Below, piece by piece: positions 7,539 through 13,423 of a stretch of 13,423 bases of DNA. The stretch is from an uncultured Pleurocapsa sp. GTDB lineage: Bacteria > Cyanobacteriota > Cyanobacteriia > Cyanobacteriales > Xenococcaceae. The DNA is taken from contig CAKZYI010000799.1 in the NCBI GenBank assembly GCA_937884735.1, positions 1 through 13,423 of the forward strand, written 5' to 3'. The notes beneath the pieces were generated by a model. That model saw nothing but the letters and a program-made list of their open reading frames with translations. It had not been told where the DNA came from and ran no database searches. The first letter of the stretch is position 1, and the number at the start of each line of letters is the position of its first letter. The translations under genes were made by a program, and so were the position numbers.

Positions 7539-8246
7539 ATGACTATCTAACAAGAAAAAGAGCGGCTAATATTTTCTTCTGGTATCCTGCGTCTAGTTGG
7601 CTATGGCTTGTTGTTGATGGCGACAGTGGATATTTTCTTTTTACTCATTCCTCCCCAGCTAATGAATCCAGCATGGGAATTTGAAACAATGGGGACAATC
7701 ATCGAAAGAATTCCCGTTACTTTACTCGGAGTAGTACTTATTTTCTATGGAGAAAAAAGCGATCGCGCTCCCATAGAAACTTTTTTATTAAAACTTTCAT
7801 CTTGGCTATCTTTGTTTGCCGCAATATTCCTATTGTTGATGATTCCTTTGAGTATCAACAATGGATTTCGGATTTACCACCAACAAAATGCTCAGGTAAA
7901 TGCCAAGTTTGTCAGCCAAAAAGATGTAATTCATCAATATAGAGAAAAATTAAATTTAGCTAACTCCAAAGAAGAAATTCAAAACATACTACAGCAACAA
8001 GCAAAACAAAGAATTGAAATACCTAGTTCAGTAAATTCTCAGAAACTAAAAGCTGACATTCTTCAGAAGCTTGAAAAAAACCAAGAAACTATCGACAATC
8101 AAGTAAATTCATTTAAAAATCAAAAGAGAACTCTAATTTTAAAAAAGTGTCTTAGGTGGAATCTCGGAGGTTTAATATCCTCTATTCTTTTCTTTCTAAT
8201 CTGGAAAAGCACTGGCTGGGCTAGAATTCAGGTAAATGAAGAATAA
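7539..8246 (+). pseudogene. HpsJ-like membrane protein, reading frame interrupted at codon 4 (or restarted at TTG 7608)
   Basis: From ATG 7539 the frame reads Met-Thr-Ile-TAA (stop at 7548-7550) and then continues open to 8246. The post-stop codons encode the expected N-terminus of the family: QEKERLIFSSGILRLVGYG, leading into the first membrane helix and the IPPQLMNPAWEFETMG signature of HpsJ-like proteins. The longest ORF with an accepted start codon begins at TTG 7608 (212 residues) and would cut that first helix in half. The rest is intact: a second hydrophobic segment ending in FYGEKSDR, a third (SWLSLFAAIFLLLMIPLSI), a long Gln/Lys/Glu-rich coiled-coil region, and a last membrane helix (LGGLISSILFFLIW). 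HpsJ belongs to the hormogonium polysaccharide secretion genes of Nostoc; HpsJ-like members accompany cyanoexosortases. Codon use downstream is undecayed, so the protein may still be made by a non-standard start, or the stop may be recent. HIP1 at 7759. Confidence 0.6.
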
Positions 8247-8367
8247 AAACTCAAAAATTCAGTCAAATATAAAACGGTAAAACTACTGAAGCCTAAGAAC
8301 AGAAAAAAACTTAAGATAAGCACTTAGAATAATCGAATTTTTTCTATCAGTATTTTAACCTTTATCT

Positions 8368-8399
8368 TTGACTAAGGTTCTGTGAATTTCGTTTATAAA
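8368..8399 (+). promoter_or_regulatory. Candidate promoter for the tyrosine autokinase gene
   Basis: TTGACT (8368-8373) is a close match to a sigma70-type -35 box. TATAAA (8394-8399) could be the -10 box, but the 20-nt spacing is longer than ideal. A transcript starting near 8406 would leave a short leader before ATG 8427. The 180-base gap after the HpsJ-like gene makes a separate promoter plausible. No ribosome-binding site is seen. Confidence 0.3.
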
Positions 8400-8426
8400 A
8401 GATGATATTTACAGATCGAATTAAAT

Positions 8427-10829
8427 ATGAGTAATGAAATAATCAGATCCGACGTAGTTGATTTAAGTGCCTTAAATACCCAAGAAACTGGCTTTTCTTT
8501 AGCAGAATTCAAACAAATTGTTTATCGTCGTTGGAAGCCAGCATTAGCAGTAGGTATAACTGTTTTTACAGGGCTATTTCTTGCCACTGCCTTAAAAACT
8601 CCTGAGTATCGTTCAGAAACACTGATTTTATTAGAAAATCCTCAGAACCAAAAATCGGCTAGTGTTGCTCCAAACAAGACTCCTGCGAGCCAATATTACT
8701 CAATGACCGACCTTTCTACCGAGATTTATGTTCTCCGTAGTAACTCAATGGTGGCAAAAGCAGTTCAAACCCTAAAAGATCGTTATCCCTCAATTTCCGT
8801 TGGAGAAGTAGTAGGCAGATTATCGATCTCTCAGGCGATTAACAATCGAGTTCCCACAGATGTACTGGTTGTTTCTTATGTTGATACCGCCCCTGAAAAA
8901 GCTAAAGCAGTCTTGGAAGCTTTGGGGGAGACCTATATCAGCTATAGTTTAGATAAACAGCGATTACAGGCAACAAACGCCATTGAATTTATTGACAATC
9001 AACTACCTGATGCTCAAGCAAAATTAGATGACGCAGCTAAGGAAATTCGTCATTTTCGTCAGGTACATCAGCTAGTCGATCCTGAAGTTTCTGCTATGAC
9101 CGCAGGACAGATAAAAGAAGGTATTGCTTCTAAGATCCAACAAACTCAAATTGCGATCGACCTCAACCAAAAACAAAGAGAAGAGCTAGAGCGTCAATTC
9201 AAAGAATTGGGTCAAGACTCAGAAACCATGTTGGCATCTTCTGTCTTAGCTGAAGATGGAGTTTATCAAGATTTAGCGAGCAAGCTAAAAGATATCGAAA
9301 CCCAATATAACCTGGGTACTGTCGATTTTCGCGACAACTTTCATGTCATGGAAAATCTTCAGGACAAACGTCAGGAATTAAAAAAACTGCATCAAGAAAG
9401 CGCAGAACAAATTTTAGGCAAATCTATTTCTCCTGAAATATTAGAGCGTATCATTTTAACTCCTAGCTATACAGATGTTGGTAGAGTAGCAGATAGTTCT
9501 GGTGCTGCTTCTGGTGCTGAATCGACCAGTACTTCAGCCAGCAATCAAGCTAGTAATCCAAACTCTAAGACAGGATTATCATCAAAAGGTTCTGTTGGTT
9601 CTACTTTAGGATTTTTTGCTAGTCGCAGACTGGAATTACAAAACGAAGCTGCTACTTTGCAAAGTCAATTAGCAAGTTTGCGCCGAGAAAAAGCTGAGGC
9701 AGATAATGACTTTATTAATATTCCTGGGCTACAACAAACCTTCACTGAGTTAAAGCGTCAGGTAGAGTTAAAATCCAAGTCTTATAATTACCTGCTAGAA
9801 AGAAGACAAGAGTTAGAAATCTCCGAAGCAGAAGAAACCGCACCGTGGCGGATTCTGAATGCTCCTTTCTTACCTGGCAAACCAATTTCGCCTAATATCA
9901 AACAAGGCTTGATTCAAGCTTTGATGGCGGGAGGATTTTTGGGTGTTGCTACAGCATTTATTCTTCAACAATTGGATCAAAGTGTTAAACAGGTCGAAGA
10001 AATCAAGCAGATTACCAGATTACCCCTATTGGGTGTAATTCCCAAAGTTGCTGAACCAAGAATTGAATCCAACATTCACACTACCAGACAGTCTTATTCA
10101 TACTATTCATCCTTCACAGAAGGCTTACGTTCTTTAGCAATGAACCTGCGCTATCTTGTCGCAGACGAGGGTCAGACTAAAACTTTGGCAATCACTTCTT
10201 CTACTTCAGCAGAAGGTAAATCAACCATCTCCTACAACTTAGGAATCGTGCTAGCAGAATTAGGACTGCGGGTTCTAATTGTAGATGCAGATCTGCGTAA
10301 ACCCAAGCTACATAAGTTAGCCCAAGTTAAAAATGAAGTTGGCTTAAGTGACGCTGTTAGTAGCCAAGATCCCTGGATAGATTATCTACAGTCCAGTTCG
10401 GTAGAAAATTTAGATTTAATCACTGCTGGTGCTACTTCTCCTAATCCCATTGCCTTGTTAAATTCGGCAAAAATGAAGCAATTGATTCAAGAATGGGAGG
10501 ATAGTTACGATTATGTAATCCTCGACACGCCTCCTATTGGGGTAATTTCTGATGCCAAAAGTTTGGCAAATGAGGTTGATTCTATGTTGTTTGTCTGTGC
10601 TGTTCAAAGAGCAAGCCGTAAATCTATTAGTAATGCTTTGGATGTTCTGCACAATAGTCAGTGTAATGTTGCAGGGGTTGTGGCAAATATGGTCGATCCT
10701 GAATTTGATTATTATGCCTATTCCTACTACGACTCTTATTACAACCAATCCCACAAAAGAAACAGCAAGTCTGACACCAACGCCGAAGATGGCAAGAAAG
10801 GACTTTTACAACAGTTTCGCCGCCATTAG
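8427..10829 (+). CDS. Wzc-type polysaccharide co-polymerase / BY-kinase (tyrosine autokinase)
   Basis: 800 residues, a full-length fused form. Wzz domain: cytoplasmic N-terminus, membrane helix about 38-55, a long periplasmic coiled-coil region, then the GNVR-type segment and PFLPGKPISPN before the second helix (about 492-512). Kinase domain: Walker A in SAEGKSTISYN (GKST 597-600), Walker A' VDADLRKP (D620, D622), Walker B VILDTPP (D700). A tyrosine cluster at 762-772 has seven Tyr in eleven positions and is the expected autophosphorylation tail. The protein sits in the inner membrane and controls chain length and export of a capsule or exopolysaccharide through cycles of phosphorylation. A Ser/Gly/Ala-rich linker of about 40 residues (356-394) interrupts the periplasmic coiled coil. 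It lies between the exosortase group and the glycan genes, as in EPS/exosortase loci. No partner phosphatase, Wza, Wzx or Wzy is in the window. Confidence 0.93.
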   Translation: MSNEIIRSDVVDLSALNTQETGFSLAEFKQIVYRRWKPALAVGITVFTGLFLATALKTPEYRSETLILLENPQNQKSASVAPNKTPASQYYSMTDLSTEIYVLRSNSMVAKAVQTLKDRYPSISVGEVVGRLSISQAINNRVPTDVLVVSYVDTAPEKAKAVLEALGETYISYSLDKQRLQATNAIEFIDNQLPDAQAKLDDAAKEIRHFRQVHQLVDPEVSAMTAGQIKEGIASKIQQTQIAIDLNQKQREELERQFKELGQDSETMLASSVLAEDGVYQDLASKLKDIETQYNLGTVDFRDNFHVMENLQDKRQELKKLHQESAEQILGKSISPEILERIILTPSYTDVGRVADSSGAASGAESTSTSASNQASNPNSKTGLSSKGSVGSTLGFFASRRLELQNEAATLQSQLASLRREKAEADNDFINIPGLQQTFTELKRQVELKSKSYNYLLERRQELEISEAEETAPWRILNAPFLPGKPISPNIKQGLIQALMAGGFLGVATAFILQQLDQSVKQVEEIKQITRLPLLGVIPKVAEPRIESNIHTTRQSYSYYSSFTEGLRSLAMNLRYLVADEGQTKTLAITSSTSAEGKSTISYNLGIVLAELGLRVLIVDADLRKPKLHKLAQVKNEVGLSDAVSSQDPWIDYLQSSSVENLDLITAGATSPNPIALLNSAKMKQLIQEWEDSYDYVILDTPPIGVISDAKSLANEVDSMLFVCAVQRASRKSISNALDVLHNSQCNVAGVVANMVDPEFDYYAYSYYDSYYNQSHKRNSKSDTNAEDGKKGLLQQFRRH

Positions 10830-10864
10830 AGATTCTTAAATATCTGTCTATTTTGATCGTTATT

Positions 10865-10907
10865 AATCCTCTTAAATAATGCATCTAATAATTAATTCAA
10901 GAGGATT
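10865..10907. repeat. Interrupted inverted repeat after the kinase gene
   Basis: AATCCTCTT (10865-10873) pairs exactly with AAGAGGATT (10899-10907) across a 25-nt AT-rich interior that itself contains AATTAATT. No T-run follows on the plus strand, so it is not a standard terminator. It lies 35 bases after the kinase stop and about 115 bases before the next start; a weak terminator or a protein-binding site are both possible. Confidence 0.5.
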
Positions 10908-11023
10908 GTGTGATGCTCTCAAGGTAGACAAATAACATTTTTGCCAAGTTCAATAAAACTTTTGTCAATATTGTTTAATTTTAGTTCCGATGTTTGTCCA
11001 AAGTATTTTATCGGGTAAGTATT

Positions 11024-11998
11024 ATGTCCAATTTAATGCCTAAAGTTCCTCTTGCTGAGACAGAAGTTAGCCATACTAAATTTCCCTATTGGACTGCTCT
11101 TAGACCACACCAATGGTCGAAAAACCTGATTGTTTTTGCTGCGCCTTTGTTTGCTTTTAGTATTAACTTAAATTCTCTAATCCATAGTTTCTTAGCATTC
11201 GTTCTATTTTGCTCTATTTCTAGTTCTTTTTATCTGCTTAACGATATTGCAGATTACAAATCAGACCGCAACCATCCAGTTAAGTGTAAACGTCCCATCG
11301 CATCTGGACTAGTCCCTATTCCTCACGCACTCTTTATGGCAGGAATTTTATTTAGCTCCTCTTTAACTATTTCCTGGTCAAAATTTCCTACTTTGGGACT
11401 GATTCTTTCTGGTTATGCTTTGATGCAGGTAGCCTATAACTGGAGGCTCAAGCGGATCGTCATTTTAGACATTGTGGTAATTGCCCTTGGTTTTATCCTT
11501 AGAGCTTGTGCTGGTGCAGCAGCGACTAATATACCTGTATCTCCCTGGTTTCTGATGTGTACTGCTATGCTGGCTCTATATTTAGGAATTGAGAAACGCA
11601 AAGCAGAATTAAGACTATCCAAAATAAAAGATATTAAACCCCGCTCTGTTCTGTCTCGTTACTCTTTATCTTTGTTAACAAGAAAGGAAAGCACGGTTAC
11701 TACTGGTGCGGTTATGAGCTTTGCTTTGTGGAGTTCTGGCCCTTTTGTCAATGGCGCATCAACGCCTTGGATGCTATTGACTTTGCCCTTAGTTATTTAT
11801 GGAATTTTTCGTTATCAATTACTTAGCGACCCTGAAGAAATTGTTCGGAGAAATGGCGGTAACGTTGATAGCGGTGGTAAAACAGAGCGACCAGAAGAAG
11901 TTTTATTACACGATTTACCGATCTTAGGAACAGTTGTTACTTGGGTTATTACTTGTTTTGTAATTCTTTTATTAAAGCATCAAGGAATAATTGGCTAG
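11024..11998 (+). CDS. UbiA-family phosphoribosyltransferase, decaprenyl-phosphate phosphoribosyltransferase-like
   Basis: 324 residues from ATG 11024. A TTG at 10994 would add ten residues (SKVFYRVSI and so on) but the ATG has a GGGTAAG eight bases or so upstream and gives the usual short N-terminus. The family transfers phosphoribose from PRPP to a polyprenyl phosphate, giving the precursor of lipid-linked arabinofuranose or ribofuranose; in mycobacteria this is Rv3806c. Seen here: LRPHQWSKNLIVF at the start; the first Asp-rich motif NDIADYKSDRNHP (N73, D77, D81) continuing into KRPIASG, which is the typical sequence of this subgroup and distinguishes it from quinone, heme or chlorophyll prenyltransferases; and the second conserved region GIEKRKAEL. 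About eight to nine membrane helices. It is followed after 102 bases by an AftB-like glycosyltransferase. Epimerase genes (DprE1/DprE2 type) that would convert the product to arabinose are not in the window. Lipid chain length is not determinable. Confidence 0.87.
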   Translation: MSNLMPKVPLAETEVSHTKFPYWTALRPHQWSKNLIVFAAPLFAFSINLNSLIHSFLAFVLFCSISSSFYLLNDIADYKSDRNHPVKCKRPIASGLVPIPHALFMAGILFSSSLTISWSKFPTLGLILSGYALMQVAYNWRLKRIVILDIVVIALGFILRACAGAAATNIPVSPWFLMCTAMLALYLGIEKRKAELRLSKIKDIKPRSVLSRYSLSLLTRKESTVTTGAVMSFALWSSGPFVNGASTPWMLLTLPLVIYGIFRYQLLSDPEEIVRRNGGNVDSGGKTERPEEVLLHDLPILGTVVTWVITCFVILLLKHQGIIG

Positions 11999-12100
11999 AA
12001 CAGCTTGTTATTTATTTCTGGTTAGATATTAAATCTACAAACGCGACAATTTAGAAAGTTTTCATGACTAAATCTATAGTTTAATTGAGAAGCCTGCAAT

Positions 12101-13423
12101 ATGAAGAATCTAATCGAAAGAGAAAATAGTATCAAGTTCTGGCAAGAAAATACTGTTGGATTTTGGAACAATACCAAATTCGTTTTACCTTTTGCGATTA
12201 CAATCTTATTGTGTATTGCTTGGATGAATCGATTTGTTCAAGATGACGCATTTATATCTTTTAGGTATGCAGAAAATTTTGCTAATGGTTTTGGTCTAGT
12301 ATGGAATCCAGGGGAAAATATTGAGGGCTATACTAATTTTTTATGGACGGTAATAATTAGCCTGCCAATATATGCAGGATTCAATCCAGTTGCTGCCTCT
12401 TTTGCAATTGGTATTGCAATTTTCTGTTTTTCTTTGATACTGTGCTACCGAATTTCTTGGACAATATTTAACTCCAAGTTTATTGCCTTGTTGTCAATTG
12501 TACTTTTAGGAACTAATTATACATTTAGTTCTTATGCGACAGGTGGTTTAGAAACTCAATTGCAAACTTGCTTATTTTTGACTGCCCTTTATCAAGCTAT
12601 ATCTTCGATTAAAAATAATGGCTGGAAACTAAGCAAGATTCTTTTGCTTTCACTGGCTTCAGCATTAGCCATGCTTACTAGACTAGATTCGGCAGTGTTG
12701 CTGTCCACCATTTTTGCGATTTCATCTCTATCTATTCTAAAAGAAGCTAGCTCAATTCGTACCAAGTTAATTAAGCTTTCTGCTTTAAGTATACCGTTTT
12801 TAATCTTAGTAGGAGGGTGGTTAGCCTGGAAGCAATTTTACTATGGTGATATTTTACCTAATACTTTTTATGCCAAAGTTTCTGTAGGAACTTCTATTTC
12901 AATAGGAATTGAATATGTTAGTAAGCTTTTTGTTTCTTATTGGCTTGTTCCTTTTCCTTTTCTACTGCTTTTTTCCTTTAAAAAGTTATTTAGCAAAATA
13001 AATAATTATGATCTTCAAACATTACTTGTATTTCCAATAATTCTTTGGCTTAGTTATATTATCAAAGTAGGGGGGGATTTCATGGAATTTAGATTTATAG
13101 TTCCTATTTTACCTCTATTTTTTATTTTGGTTTCCTGGGTAATTACAGATGTAGTCAAAACTAAAAGTATCCAGATAGCTTTGATTTCATTAATAATTTT
13201 TGGTTCTTTTCAGCATTGGAAATCTTTTGGAGTGTTTGTTAAAGCAGGAGGAATAGAGCCGATCTCAAGGCTACAAGGGCATCTCGATCATTGGGAGAAC
13301 ATTGGCAAAACTCTCAAAAGCGATTTACCTCTAAATTCTGGTGTGTCAATTGCAATTACACCAGCAGGAGCAATACCTTACTATTCTGGTTTGAAATCAA
13401 TTGATATGCACGGTCTTAATGAT
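12101..13423 (+). CDS. GT-C family membrane glycosyltransferase, AftB-like (partial, runs off right edge)
   Basis: The frame is open for 441 codons from ATG 12101 to the right edge, with no stop. After a short cytoplasmic start comes a helix (about 27-45) and then the conserved loop DDAFISFRYAENFANGFGL with the Asp pair D48-D49, as in GT-C enzymes using polyprenyl-phosphate sugars, followed by WNPGENIEGYTNFLW. Further marks are ATGGLETQL, LTRLDSAVL, YGDILPNTFYAK, GGDFMEFRFIVPILP (D326) and, at the very end, SIDMHGLND. This set matches mycobacterial AftB (Rv3805c), the terminal beta-1,2-arabinofuranosyltransferase, and its many bacterial relatives; sugar and acceptor cannot be read from sequence. 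It follows a decaprenyl-phosphate phosphoribosyltransferase-like gene, the same order as Rv3806c-Rv3805c, supporting a furanose-pentose donor. The active site should face the periplasm. No good ribosome-binding site is visible. The run of seven G at 13070-13076 deserves a base-call check, though the frame continues sensibly beyond it. Confidence 0.82.
   Translation, partial: MKNLIERENSIKFWQENTVGFWNNTKFVLPFAITILLCIAWMNRFVQDDAFISFRYAENFANGFGLVWNPGENIEGYTNFLWTVIISLPIYAGFNPVAASFAIGIAIFCFSLILCYRISWTIFNSKFIALLSIVLLGTNYTFSSYATGGLETQLQTCLFLTALYQAISSIKNNGWKLSKILLLSLASALAMLTRLDSAVLLSTIFAISSLSILKEASSIRTKLIKLSALSIPFLILVGGWLAWKQFYYGDILPNTFYAKVSVGTSISIGIEYVSKLFVSYWLVPFPFLLLFSFKKLFSKINNYDLQTLLVFPIILWLSYIIKVGGDFMEFRFIVPILPLFFILVSWVITDVVKTKSIQIALISLIIFGSFQHWKSFGVFVKAGGIEPISRLQGHLDHWENIGKTLKSDLPLNSGVSIAITPAGAIPYYSGLKSIDMHGLND

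Noticed and set aside
10458..10884. Short frames on both strands overlapping the end of the kinase gene
   Set aside because: They overlap the Walker B and tyrosine-tail coding sequence of a complete, well-recognised gene and have no own motif.
10990..11023. Start of the phosphoribosyltransferase at TTG 10994
   Set aside because: The extra ten residues look unlike the family's N-terminus, and ATG 11024 has a better upstream purine-rich site.

Overview
The window reads as chromosomal DNA of a cyanobacterium. It is AT-rich, carries five copies of the cyanobacterial HIP1 octamer GCGATCGC (about 657, 5805, 6752, 7118 and 7759), has a heptanucleotide tandem repeat of the STRR kind, and encodes families restricted to or typical of cyanobacteria (cyanoexosortase, its associated protein, an HpsJ-like protein). 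The species cannot be named from this stretch.

Left block, minus strand (1-3616). A partial gene running off the left edge looks like the sensory N-terminus of a cyanobacterial histidine kinase. A perfect 14-bp hairpin terminator follows, ending a three-gene minus-strand cluster of exported proteins: a predicted outer-membrane beta-barrel (2687-3616), a small exported Gly/Ser-rich protein (1931-2656) and an exported protein with an acidic C-terminal motif resembling DUF4114 (1088-1915). A roughly 650-bp, very AT-rich, gene-free region separates these from the plus-strand genes.

Middle (4267-5496). A stand-alone HExxH metalloprotease is fused to three DUF5648-type repeats. It lacks HIP1 sites, is very AT-rich, and has no visible signal peptide.

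Right block, all plus strand (5744 to the right edge). A cyanoexosortase (probably type A), its dedicated partner protein, an HpsJ-like membrane protein whose normal start is interrupted by an in-frame stop, a Wzc-type polysaccharide co-polymerase/tyrosine autokinase, a UbiA-family phosphoribosyltransferase resembling decaprenyl-phosphate 5-phosphoribose synthase, and a GT-C membrane glycosyltransferase (partial) with AftB-like motifs. The first four form an exosortase/exopolysaccharide module. The last two reproduce the gene order of mycobacterial Rv3806c-Rv3805c (lipid-linked arabinofuranose synthesis and transfer). My inference is that this locus couples protein sorting and exopolysaccharide export with a polyprenyl-phosphate pentose donor used to decorate a surface glycan or glycoprotein. 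No PEP-CTERM substrate of the exosortase is encoded in the window, so its clients must lie elsewhere.
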